The notes under the pieces were generated by a model. The model worked only from the letters and a program-made list of their open reading frames with translations. It made no database searches and was not told where the DNA came from. The translations under genes and the position numbers were made by a program. This document shows, piece by piece, positions 56,104 to 64,000 of a stretch of DNA of 64,000 nt. Position 1 is the first letter of the stretch; every line of letters starts with the position of its first letter. Source of the stretch: Huiozyma naganishii CBS 8797 (lineage: Eukaryota; Ascomycota; Saccharomycetes; Saccharomycetales; Saccharomycetaceae); NCBI RefSeq assembly GCF_000348985.1, contig NC_035933.1, positions 1 to 64,000 on the forward strand. Direction: 5' to 3'.

Positions 56104-57432
56104 ATGGACAGGTACGACCGTCAGGTGCGGTTGTGGGGGAACGCAGGTCAAGATCTGGTGCGTAGGTCGCACCTGTGCGTTGTTTCGCGCGGGGAGACGC
56201 CGCTGCTGCAAGAGATACTGAAGAATTACGTGCTTCTTGGAGGTTCCCGCATCACGCTGTATCTGGATGCTGAGGGTGGCAGGAGTAACCATCTGTTGTA
56301 CGGTGATCTGCGGGAGGCGCTGGCCCCGTTGAACCCAGAACCACTGGAATTGACCACCCACCGCGTCAATTTGAACAGTTTCGTGATCCCCAACTCGGAA
56401 CGGTACTCCGCTATCGTGCAAGTCGGTTTGCCCGTTGGGCTGCGGCACGAGGGAGACCTGTCACCTCCAGTGATACACTGCTTTGCTCGCGGGCTTTGTG
56501 GTTACGTTCATTTGCAATTGAGCGAACCGCATTTGCTATTGGACCCTAGAAACGAGTATACGATACCCAGTCTCCGGTTGGACAATCCCTGGGGGGAACT
56601 GTCCCAGTACATGGACTCTATACACGTAGAGCAGATGGACGACGTCCAATTGTCGCAGCTACCCTTTGCTGTGCTCCTCTACAAGACATTGAACACACGT
56701 CGGGCCGCGACCACTGCGGCACAACTTAAAACTGTGCTGGCGGAGACATACCTTCATGGACTCAACCCAAGAGCGCAAAGTGACCTCAACTACGCCGAGG
56801 CCGTCAGATTTGCCCATTTGGCCTTTACAAAGAACAGGCAAGACGGACTACTGAACCGGTTGACGCGGGATGTGTGTCCCTTGCTCGAGCAAGAGAACAA
56901 ACTCGGATTCCAGGACACAATGAACCAGTACATCGCAACATTGCTGTCAACTTTGAAGCGATACGCGGATATGCACAATGGCCATTTCCCGCTCGATGCG
57001 ACTCTACCAGATATGGAGTCCACTACACACAACTACAACGCGCTGAAGCGGGTGTACGAGGCAAAGGCGGCCAAAGACCTTGCGGACTTCAAAAAACTCA
57101 TACCAGGCGATATCGAGATTCCTGAGCACGTCATCGACGAGTTTTGCCGGAACACTAAAACTACAGAGTTATTCGAGCCCTTGGGCGTCTGCCGCGGTCC
57201 ACCAGATTCATCCGCCCCACCGTTGCTCGATGCGCTCAAAAGGTGTCAAGAAGGCAAAACGGTCGACCTTCCGCAACTGAACGTCACTTTCAGTTATCCG
57301 ACAGAGACGTACATTGCGGGTCTTGTAACGCAAGAGCTGGTCAAACTTATCACGCACCAGTTCGTCCCGATAGATAACTGCTTTGTGTACGATGCCCTTG
57401 ATCCTCAGAACATGGCAACGTGTCGGTTGTGA
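56104..57432 (+). CDS. ULA1: NEDD8-activating enzyme regulatory subunit Ula1
   Basis: APPBP1/NAE1-like half of the heterodimeric E1 (with Uba3) that activates Rub1/NEDD8 for cullin modification. The start is at 56104 (MDRYDRQVRLWGNAGQDLV), matching S. cerevisiae MERYDRQLRLWGALGQD; the frame is open for 20 codons upstream. The 442 residues (S. cerevisiae 462) have the ThiF/E1-like N-terminal fold, GYVHLQLSEPHLLLD, LPDMESTTHNYNALKRVYEAKA and a C-terminal VTQELVKLITHQFVPIDNCF that S. cerevisiae shares. It lacks a catalytic Cys domain, as expected for this subunit. Confidence 0.95.
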   Translation: MDRYDRQVRLWGNAGQDLVRRSHLCVVSRGETPLLQEILKNYVLLGGSRITLYLDAEGGRSNHLLYGDLREALAPLNPEPLELTTHRVNLNSFVIPNSERYSAIVQVGLPVGLRHEGDLSPPVIHCFARGLCGYVHLQLSEPHLLLDPRNEYTIPSLRLDNPWGELSQYMDSIHVEQMDDVQLSQLPFAVLLYKTLNTRRAATTAAQLKTVLAETYLHGLNPRAQSDLNYAEAVRFAHLAFTKNRQDGLLNRLTRDVCPLLEQENKLGFQDTMNQYIATLLSTLKRYADMHNGHFPLDATLPDMESTTHNYNALKRVYEAKAAKDLADFKKLIPGDIEIPEHVIDEFCRNTKTTELFEPLGVCRGPPDSSAPPLLDALKRCQEGKTVDLPQLNVTFSYPTETYIAGLVTQELVKLITHQFVPIDNCFVYDALDPQNMATCRL

Positions 57433-57483
57433 GTATGCGGTATAAAATTGAGAGATGTATAAAATGTGTGTGCGTAATGGAAT

Positions 57484-59325
57484 TCATAAGTCGTCGAAAC
57501 TCCCCTGCACGTTCGACTTGCCCTGGTCTCCCTTCTTCCTCTTCAAAATCGTCTCCTTCCAGTCTTTGTCGATCTCGTCGTCGTCGTCTTTGTCACTTGT
57601 AGAGCCCTGTCTTGCCAACTCCTCCTCGATAGCTTTCCTCTTGCGGGACATTTTCTCCCTGCGCTCCTGTTTGGTCTCCTTCGTGTCCGTTTTGTTGGAC
57701 CAGGCAACGTTCTTCTTCTTAAGTTCGAATTTGAGCTTCTTCTTGTCGTTGATTTTGGCAAGGTTCTTCAACTCCTCCAATCTCTTCTGTTCTAACTTCG
57801 CGTCCCTGTACGCGAACGTGTCCATATCCACAGGTGGTGGATCCATGAGCCACCCGTCACCAAAGGTGACCTCCTCTTTATTTGCCAGATTCTTTGTGAT
57901 TTCCGGCATCCTGGGCAGTCTGAACAGGCCGTACATCTTTGCAAGTCCGACGAAATCGAAGTTCTGCAGTCTGAAGATCGAGTGTGCCGCGTGTTTCGAG
58001 TAGTACCTAATGAACGCGACGTACGACTTGACCGCGTAGTCGAATCTGTCTCTGTCCTCGAGGATCCACTGCAGAAACGTATTGTAGAACTGCTGCGCTT
58101 GTCCCTCTATCTCCGGGTCCTGCAGGGAGACGTCCTCCTCTATCACGACGTTCTTGACGGCCATGAACCCTACGAAATCCTCCTCACGGCCCTCGTTGAG
58201 GAACGTGACGGCTTTACCAATCCTGTTGGCCCTTCCTGTCCTACCGCATCTGTGTAAGAAGAGGTCTGTGTCAGTTGGTGGGTCGAGCTGCACTACGAGT
58301 TCGACGTCCGGGATATCGATCCCTCGGGCCGCAACGTCTGTGGTCAGTAGTACCGCGCTCCCCAAATGTGACGCAAATGCGTCGAGTGTCTTAATCCTTG
58401 AACTCGTTTGCAGTTTCCCATGGAGGGAGAACAGTTTCACGTCTTGTGTGATGTCCCCCCTAGAGAGCAAGTGATTCATGAAGCTGTAAAAGAAGGTGAC
58501 AGAGATGCAAGTCGGGAAGTACACTATACATTTCTTGAACTTGAACCTGTTGATCAGCGAGATGAGCAGTTGCAATTTGAGTTGTGGTTTGACCGTGCAG
58601 TAGTTGATCGAGAGGGACTCTGGAGCGGCACTGATTGCGCGGCCGTTAACTTTAATCTTGACTGGGTTCCTTAGCCCTGTTTTGAAGATCGTGTCCCCAG
58701 CCGCGGAGATAGTCGCTGAGAAGAGTCCAGTTCTACGTTGTTTTGGTAGTACTTTGAGGATTTTCTCGATGTCCCCCACGAAACTTGCATCCAGCAATCT
58801 GTCCGCCTCGTCGAGCACCACAAGGGAGCAGGATTGTGTCTTCACTTTGGGCGACTGCAACAGGTCCAGCACTCTCCCCGGAGTACCAATGAGCAACTGA
58901 GGCCTGTTCTCGCACAGCGCGTTGACGTCGTCCCTGATACTGTGTTCGTTAGTCCCCACAAGCAACTGGCAGCCAATGGGTTGCTGTGTTCCTTCGGTAT
59001 AGTGTACTAGAAACGACTGGACCACGGTTTCGATCTGTTTTGCCAATTCTCTTGTCGGCGTGAGGATCAACGAGTGGAAGTGGCCCCTCTTGAGACGGAA
59101 TGCTTGTTCCTGAACGATTTTCTCGAGGATGGGCACCACAAAGGCGACGGTCTTACCGGACCCAGTCTCCGCATCAACAACAACGTCTTTGTTCCCCGCG
59201 AACAGCGGGATCGTCGACGCCTGCACGGGCGTCATCTTATCGAACCCGAGCGTCTCGATTGCCGAGCGCACCCACGGCTGCAATTCGTACTCCAGTGTGT
59301 CCCATTCCAGCGAGCTGCGTCCCAT
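57484..59325 (-). CDS. SPB4: DEAD-box RNA helicase Spb4
   Basis: ATP-dependent RNA helicase needed for 60S assembly and 27S pre-rRNA processing. The 613 residues (S. cerevisiae 606) show all family motifs: Q motif (GFDKMTPVQ), I AETGSGKT, Ia PTRELA, Ib [22 protein letters not shown], and in the second RecA domain ARGIDIPDV and [11 protein letters not shown]. The lysine-rich C-terminal extension ([20 protein letters not shown]) and final GSFDDL match S. cerevisiae. In S. cerevisiae it is on chromosome VI. Confidence 0.98.
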   Translation of the reverse strand: MGRSSLEWDTLEYELQPWVRSAIETLGFDKMTPVQASTIPLFAGNKDVVVDAETGSGKTVAFVVPILEKIVQEQAFRLKRGHFHSLILTPTRELAKQIETVVQSFLVHYTEGTQQPIGCQLLVGTNEHSIRDDVNALCENRPQLLIGTPGRVLDLLQSPKVKTQSCSLVVLDEADRLLDASFVGDIEKILKVLPKQRRTGLFSATISAAGDTIFKTGLRNPVKIKVNGRAISAAPESLSINYCTVKPQLKLQLLISLINRFKFKKCIVYFPTCISVTFFYSFMNHLLSRGDITQDVKLFSLHGKLQTSSRIKTLDAFASHLGSAVLLTTDVAARGIDIPDVELVVQLDPPTDTDLFLHRCGRTGRANRIGKAVTFLNEGREEDFVGFMAVKNVVIEEDVSLQDPEIEGQAQQFYNTFLQWILEDRDRFDYAVKSYVAFIRYYSKHAAHSIFRLQNFDFVGLAKMYGLFRLPRMPEITKNLANKEEVTFGDGWLMDPPPVDMDTFAYRDAKLEQKRLEELKNLAKINDKKKLKFELKKKNVAWSNKTDTKETKQERREKMSRKRKAIEEELARQGSTSDKDDDDEIDKDWKETILKRKKGDQGKSNVQGSFDDL

Positions 59326-59906
59326 AGTCGTTGACGAGTGTGTGGGACCTTACCAGATGCCCTGACACCAGTCCACCATCAACGGGACCGGGTCTTGGAA
59401 CAGGCCATCGCATCGCCTTCGACTGGAAAGTTTTCAAAGTGAGAGCGCCGTTCGTAGTGACAGGTACTGGGCAGTGGTCCAAGGGCTTCGGGATACTTCC
59501 CGTCCAGAGCACTGCCTGTGTGTACTGCACACTCTGGTATACCTGCAGGGTACTGGTTTGCGTTGTATGTTTCGCAGAGGTCCTCTCTTCTAAGCAATCC
59601 CACCACTGCCACTCCTCTCGAGAGAGGTCCACAGACGCCCAGTGGTCCGTTCAAAAAGCGTCCAGCGATCAGCAACTAGCATCATGGATCATCCAGACCA
59701 TCAACTGTGAGGTATACCTTTGCAGAGCTGTCCCACGGCCACCTGCATGGGTCTATCTTGCCGTCCTCTCGCCCCCCGCCTCGTTACCCGCTTTCTTCAC
59801 TCGCATTTTAAGAACAACGTTTTAAACTCGAACGCTGTTAACGGGTGGCCAGCAGTGGAAGATGACCCCCATCTGACCACAAAGACAACCATCTGCACCC
59901 GATACT
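59326..59906. promoter_or_regulatory. SPB4/SNC2 divergent promoter region
   Basis: About 580 bp between divergent genes. A GGCGATGCGATGG string on the minus strand (59416-59404) resembles PAC, and TGAAAACTTTCC just above it resembles RRPE; both are about 80-120 bp before SPB4. The long plus-strand frame at 59331-59825 has no protein-like features and is not called. Confidence 0.4.
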
Positions 59907-60281
59907 ATGTCTTCTTCGGTGCCCTATGATCCGTACGTGCCCCCCGAGGAGTCCTCGGGCGCGTTTGCCCCCGGGCAGCAGTCTGGCGCCGCGCAGCCGC
60001 AGTCGCAGTCGCGGACCGCTCAGTTGCAAGCAGAGATCGACGATACCGTAGGTATAATGCGTGACAACATCAACAAAGTCGCTGAGCGGGGGGAACGGCT
60101 CACCTCGATCGAGGACAAGGCGGATAACCTTGCCGTGTCGGCCCAGGGGTTCAAACGCGGGGCCAACAGGGTCCGCAAACAGATGTGGTGGAAGGACCTC
60201 AAGATGCGCATGTGTCTCGTCCTCGTCGTCATCATCCTGCTCGTCGTCATCATTGTCCCCATCGCGGTCCACTTCAGCTAG
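59907..60281 (+). CDS. SNC2: Exocytic v-SNARE (synaptobrevin) Snc2
   Basis: R-SNARE of secretory vesicles that fuses them with the plasma membrane together with Sso1/2 and Sec9. The 124 residues have a Pro/Gln/Ser-rich N-terminus (~36), the SNARE motif [20 protein letters not shown] and [20 protein letters not shown] (with the zero-layer Arg), then a juxtamembrane WW pair ([13 protein letters not shown]) and a C-terminal anchor [19 protein letters not shown]. cerevisiae Snc2 (115) also neighbours MYO2, while SNC1 neighbours MYO4. Confidence 0.96.
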   Translation: MSSSVPYDPYVPPEESSGAFAPGQQSGAAQPQSQSRTAQLQAEIDDTVGIMRDNINKVAERGERLTSIEDKADNLAVSAQGFKRGANRVRKQMWWKDLKMRMCLVLVVIILLVVIIVPIAVHFS

Positions 60282-60406
60282 TAAAGCCTGGCCCCCCACT
60301 CCCCTCTGTATAGTTAATAAATTGTGACTCTCTCTCAATACACAACACACACAACACACATATATATACGCTAGTACATACAAGCTAGTATCGCTTTTTG
60401 GATAGT

Positions 60407-63400
60407 TCACTCTCCCTGGGTCTCCCCTCCCGCGTTGACATTTTGCGCGATGAGGTCGACGATCCGTTTCGTCATCGGCAAGTTCAGCCACGCGGGGATG
60501 TACGCCTCGACTTGGTCGAACTTCTTGTGTGGGATCTTCATGAACGGGTCCTCGAAGGGCCCCGTCTTCAACTGCAGGAAGATATCCGTGTTCGCTTGCT
60601 TGCCCTCCGTGTTTGCTTGCTTGCCCTCCGCCTTCACGATCCCAGCAACGTACTCGAGCACTTCCTGCGGCGTCGGAGACTCGTACTCTGCCGTGTACGA
60701 TTGTGTGATCAGTTTCTGCAATTGTGCTGGGGTCAAGTCCGAACAGATCCCGCGTAGGATATCGATATCCTCCGTCGTGTACTTCTTCAACTGCAGAAGC
60801 TTCGATGTCTGCGTCAGATGCTGTAGGCAGTCCGCGCCGTCGACAAGCCCATGCGTCTTGCACCACTCCTCCAACCGCGTGATGTTGTAGTTCAATTGCA
60901 ACCCGCGCTTCCAGGATAAGAAGTTCCTCTTGATGATCAAGCTGTTGAAACAGATCGCGTCGACGTACGTCAGCAGAGTCGTCACCACTTGTCGGAACAC
61001 CTCGTGCTCAATATGGAACGATTTCATACACCAGTAGATGTTGTTGAAGAAAGTCAAGATGTCATCCATCGTGTACTCCTCGTTGTGGCTGAAAAACTTG
61101 TTCAAGAACCCACCGTTCTCCGCGACACTGAACCCGGGCAGCGACTCGGACAATACGATCGCGGGGATCGCCTTCTTTTGCAACTCCTTCTGTAACTTCT
61201 TCATCCAGATATTGTAAATGTTGTAACTTAAGGACTCGAAATCCTCCTTCAATTCAGTCACCAACGAGACGTACTCATCGTACTCCTCCTTGTTCATGTC
61301 CTCCTTAAAGGATTCCTGTGTCAGGATCGAGTGGTGTGCAAAAAGTACGAACAGGTACAACTCACGCACATTGGCAAGCCAAAAGGCACCGCTGGGAATA
61401 AGGTGTTCCCCCTTCAAAGTGGTAACCACTCGTTGAATCGTAGTCAACACTTGCGCCAAGAAATTCTCGCTCTGCTTCGTCAACCCAAACCGCCACATCT
61501 CGCTCAATATGATGATTAGGATCCGCGCAGGGTACACCACGTCCCGCCTGCTCAACTGGATCGCCACGCCAGAGTCTGGCACTTTGAACCCCTTCAACAG
61601 ACCCTCAGTAATCTCCTCGTTCAACGCGTCTGTGTCCTCCAGCAAACGGAACAACTCGTCGTTGATCTCTTCGACAGACGCACCGACTAGTGGTGCACCT
61701 TGCGAGATCATCCCATCGACAGTGTGCTCCTCGATGAACTCGTTTGTCAACACTCTGCTCTCACTCGACATCCTAGCACCGGGACTGTGTGGAATAACAC
61801 TGGTGGTGACAGTCCCCAGGGCAATACTGTTCTGCAGACGAACAATCTCCTCCTTAAGAGACTTCACCTCGTTTTGAAGATCAGAATTCTGTAACTTGTA
61901 ATCATTCAACTCCTTTCTAGCGGTGTCCAACTCCTCAAGCGTCGCAAGCGATTCCTGTTTTAGAACACCGTGCCTTGCCGTCATTTCGGCAATCTCACGC
62001 TCATACCCTTCAATAGACTTGTGTGCGGCCAACAATTGGTCGTCCAAATCTTTCTGTTTCGTGACGAAATCGGACTGCTGGTCCTCGATCATCTTGCTAT
62101 GTTCCAGTCTCTGCGATTCAATCGAGTCCCTCAAAGTGGCAGTTTCATCCAGCTGTTTTTGCAAGGCAACCAACCTAATGTGCATTTCCTTGTTCTCACG
62201 CACTTTGGCGGCCAAGTTCTCCGTCAACTCAATCACCTTGTTTTCCAACTTGTAACTGTTCTCTTGCAACTTGTTGACACTCTTCGCCTCCGCCTTCAAT
62301 ACCTTCAATTTAGCCTCCGCGAAACGTCTTCTAATACGCGACTGGATAACAACAGCACAACGTCTCCGGAAGTTGAAACGTCTCCGAGGTTGGAAAGCCC
62401 TGACTCTGCTTTGGATCGACACGGCAGCTTTTTGTTCGTACATCTCGCGCAGATGTGTCTCCGCAAGACGTCTCTTGATCCTTCTTTGAATCTCAGCGAC
62501 GCTTGACAACACTTGTTCCGTCTCTAAACGCACCGTTTCACCACGGTACAGTCTCTGGATGTCAATAGCCAAGTTAACTCTCATCTCAGTCTCCACCGTG
62601 GACCTGACAACGACACCTTTGACCAAAGAGTGAAGTTTCGCAATCGATTTTTGAATCCGCAAGTACTGCTTGCGGTGGTACTTCGCCCTGATCTTCTTTT
62701 GAATCATGATAATCGCATGGTTCATCTTATCAGTTCTTAACTTTTCCAAATACGCCAACATCCCGGCTTTGAAGAATATCTTCGTATTACCGATTTGGTA
62801 CTTTGTCTTGTCCTGCACTGTAACGTTTAAGATTTTCTTACACAGAGCAATGATATCGTCTTCGCTCGTGTTCTCGTTCCTGAAAATACTAGCCCACTCA
62901 TCAGGAGAGGTAAGGATATAGTATCTCAGAATAAACTCGTCAAAAGTCCACCGTGATGGGAACCCAGCACAGGATATTCTGATTGTTTCTAAGACACCAC
63001 AGGCCCTCAATTGGGATAGAACCATCAGATTATCAAACACCCAGGCCTCCTTGTCGTTGTTAGGCTTGATGCAGCGGATGTAGTGGACGTTGGTCGAGTT
63101 GATTGTAGTCATCAGTTCAATCAGAGACTGTTTGAACATAGACCCCAAGGTAGGTTTCCTGTTGGTCGCTCTCATAGGGCCCGGTCGTTTAGCTACCGCG
63201 CCCTGTTTCTCTTGTTCCTCCTTTTTAGCTTCTTCCAGCTTGGCGGCCTCTAATTCCATGTTTTGCAAGATATTCAACAAAGACTCGTTCGTGGAAGCCT
63301 TGAGGACCTCCAAATGGCCATCGGAGACGGTGTCCCTGTTCTTTTCAATAAACCCTTCAGTGTCGTAAGCAACTTCGTGGGCATAATGCGCAACCACGAA

Positions 63401-64000
63401 CTTGGTCTGGCCAAATCTAGGCTTTGAAAAGACTCTGTTCGTTGGAGGTTTGTCCAAAGTCTGGTACAATTTCTGCGTCCAGGACTCATCAGAACCCGCG
63501 GGTAGTCTACTCTCCTCGTCAAGCAGCGACAGGATACCTATCTTGTTTTCGATAAGGTTAATGCACGGTTGGTTGTCGTTGAACTCGATGAACGACCACT
63601 CTATTTCCTCCTTGACGTATTCTTCCTGTTCCAGTTTGAACACATGTTGGTTGAATTCCTGTTGCAACTTCTCGTTCGCGTAGTTGATACAAAATTGTTC
63701 GAAGGAGTTCTTTTCGAAGTGCTCGAACCCGTAGATGTCCAGGACACCGATGAATGATTTCACTTGGTTGGTGACCGCAGGGTTACACAGCACCGTGTTA
63801 ATGTTGGCGACCAGCCAGTCAAACAATGCAGAGTATATGAACTTCGCGACGGAATCTCTCGCAACAACCGCTTGGTTGAAGTTCAGATTCGAAACGATCT
63901 TTTCCCCCCTCGTCACAATTTGCTTCTTCGTGGTCCATTTCGCGAAATTGAACGTGTCAATCCCCAACAGTTCACAAGCTTTAATCAAGTTTGGTTCTTC
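60407..64000 (-). CDS. MYO2: Class V myosin heavy chain, 5' end outside window
   Basis: Actin motor that carries secretory vesicles, vacuoles and other cargo to the bud. The gene runs off the right edge; about 1195 of roughly 1570 residues are inside, from mid-motor to the C-terminus. Seen in order: motor part with VLDIYGFEHFEKNSFEQFCI, the actin-binding/loop region, FKAGMLAYLEKLR at the lever junction, about six IQ motifs (for example AIIMIQKKIRAKYHRKQYL, CAVVIQSRIRRRFAEAKL), a coiled coil, and the globular cargo-binding (DIL) domain. A 7-residue direct duplication (EGKQANT twice) lies near the C-terminus. MYO2 rather than MYO4 is favoured by the SNC2 neighbour. Confidence 0.94.
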   Translation of the reverse strand, partial: EEPNLIKACELLGIDTFNFAKWTTKKQIVTRGEKIVSNLNFNQAVVARDSVAKFIYSALFDWLVANINTVLCNPAVTNQVKSFIGVLDIYGFEHFEKNSFEQFCINYANEKLQQEFNQHVFKLEQEEYVKEEIEWSFIEFNDNQPCINLIENKIGILSLLDEESRLPAGSDESWTQKLYQTLDKPPTNRVFSKPRFGQTKFVVAHYAHEVAYDTEGFIEKNRDTVSDGHLEVLKASTNESLLNILQNMELEAAKLEEAKKEEQEKQGAVAKRPGPMRATNRKPTLGSMFKQSLIELMTTINSTNVHYIRCIKPNNDKEAWVFDNLMVLSQLRACGVLETIRISCAGFPSRWTFDEFILRYYILTSPDEWASIFRNENTSEDDIIALCKKILNVTVQDKTKYQIGNTKIFFKAGMLAYLEKLRTDKMNHAIIMIQKKIRAKYHRKQYLRIQKSIAKLHSLVKGVVVRSTVETEMRVNLAIDIQRLYRGETVRLETEQVLSSVAEIQRRIKRRLAETHLREMYEQKAAVSIQSRVRAFQPRRRFNFRRRCAVVIQSRIRRRFAEAKLKVLKAEAKSVNKLQENSYKLENKVIELTENLAAKVRENKEMHIRLVALQKQLDETATLRDSIESQRLEHSKMIEDQQSDFVTKQKDLDDQLLAAHKSIEGYEREIAEMTARHGVLKQESLATLEELDTARKELNDYKLQNSDLQNEVKSLKEEIVRLQNSIALGTVTTSVIPHSPGARMSSESRVLTNEFIEEHTVDGMISQGAPLVGASVEEINDELFRLLEDTDALNEEITEGLLKGFKVPDSGVAIQLSRRDVVYPARILIIILSEMWRFGLTKQSENFLAQVLTTIQRVVTTLKGEHLIPSGAFWLANVRELYLFVLFAHHSILTQESFKEDMNKEEYDEYVSLVTELKEDFESLSYNIYNIWMKKLQKELQKKAIPAIVLSESLPGFSVAENGGFLNKFFSHNEEYTMDDILTFFNNIYWCMKSFHIEHEVFRQVVTTLLTYVDAICFNSLIIKRNFLSWKRGLQLNYNITRLEEWCKTHGLVDGADCLQHLTQTSKLLQLKKYTTEDIDILRGICSDLTPAQLQKLITQSYTAEYESPTPQEVLEYVAGIVKAEGKQANTEGKQANTDIFLQLKTGPFEDPFMKIPHKKFDQVEAYIPAWLNLPMTKRIVDLIAQNVNAGGETQGE
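60589..60630. repeat. 21-bp tandem duplication inside MYO2
   Basis: Two 21-bp units (60589-60609, 60610-60630) differ by one base and encode EGKQANT twice, in frame, in a loop of the cargo-binding domain. Confidence 0.85.

Noticed and set aside
59331..59825. 164-codon plus-strand frame between SPB4 and SNC2
   Set aside because: No recognisable protein features; it overlaps the SPB4 promoter in a GC-rich region where long frames arise by chance.
1..64000. tRNA genes, snoRNAs and CRISPR arrays
   Set aside because: I looked for GGTTCRANNCC T-loops in both orientations in the gaps and found none with a matching A box; no convincing box C/D or H/ACA snoRNA was seen; CRISPR arrays are not expected in yeast and none is present.

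Overview
The window is nuclear DNA of a budding yeast of the family Saccharomycetaceae. Genes are compact and nearly intron-free. The two introns found, in ACT1 and RPL22, follow exons 1 of 10-12 nt and carry the yeast GTATGT / TACTAAC / AG signals. Almost every long frame matches a Saccharomyces cerevisiae protein that I know, and the order interleaves genes found in S. cerevisiae on chromosome XII-right (EMP46, SIC1, BOS1, FMP25, RPL10, BUD20, RGR1, MEF1, FYV7, PET309, SND2, PER33, BMT6, RPL22, REX2, MNL2, ERG3, SPT8, OSW2, FCF2, EMA19) and chromosome VI-left (OTU1, ACT1, LPD1, WWM1, SPB4). Those two regions are duplicates from the whole-genome duplication. Several genes expected in a full ancestral order are missing (for example SPC3, FRS1, SHM2, IES3, YPT1, TUB2), so I infer a post-duplication species with its own pattern of loss. 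Rather high GC would suit a Kazachstania/Naumovozyma-type yeast, but the species is not established.

Layout. Bases 1-8500 are gene-poor and decayed: two convergent adhesin-like cell-wall genes, both broken, then short relics and repeats. 8.5-17.3 kb: an amino-acid permease, an EMP46/47 lectin with an apparent one-base frameshift, SIC1, BOS1, FMP25, RPL10 and BUD20. 17.3-19.7 kb: a repeat-rich gap with diverged dispersed repeats and one unrecognised membrane-protein gene. 19.7-43.9 kb: a dense run from OTU1 to ERG3, including ACT1 and RPL22. 43.9-45.4 kb: an unusual intergenic gap holding a cluster of TTAGGG (Tbf1-type) sites followed by a degenerate piece of 18S rRNA. 45.4-54.9 kb: SPT8, OSW2, FCF2, LPD1, EMA19 and WWM1. 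54.9-64.0 kb: CTF19, ULA1, SPB4, SNC2 and a 5'-truncated MYO2.

The genes are mainly housekeeping. They cover ribosome structure and assembly (RPL10, RPL22, BUD20, FYV7, BMT6, FCF2, SPB4), the secretory pathway (EMP46/47, BOS1, SND2, PER33, SNC2, MYO2), mitochondria (MEF1, PET309, FMP25, REX2, LPD1, EMA19), transcription (RGR1, SPT8), the cell cycle and kinetochore (SIC1, CTF19), sterols (ERG3, LAM5/6) and the cytoskeleton (ACT1). Promoters echo this grouping. The two ribosomal-protein genes share a Rap1-type site plus a HomolD-type AGTCACA box, and several ribosome-assembly genes carry PAC and RRPE elements.

All homology calls come from recognising sequence from memory; no database was searched.
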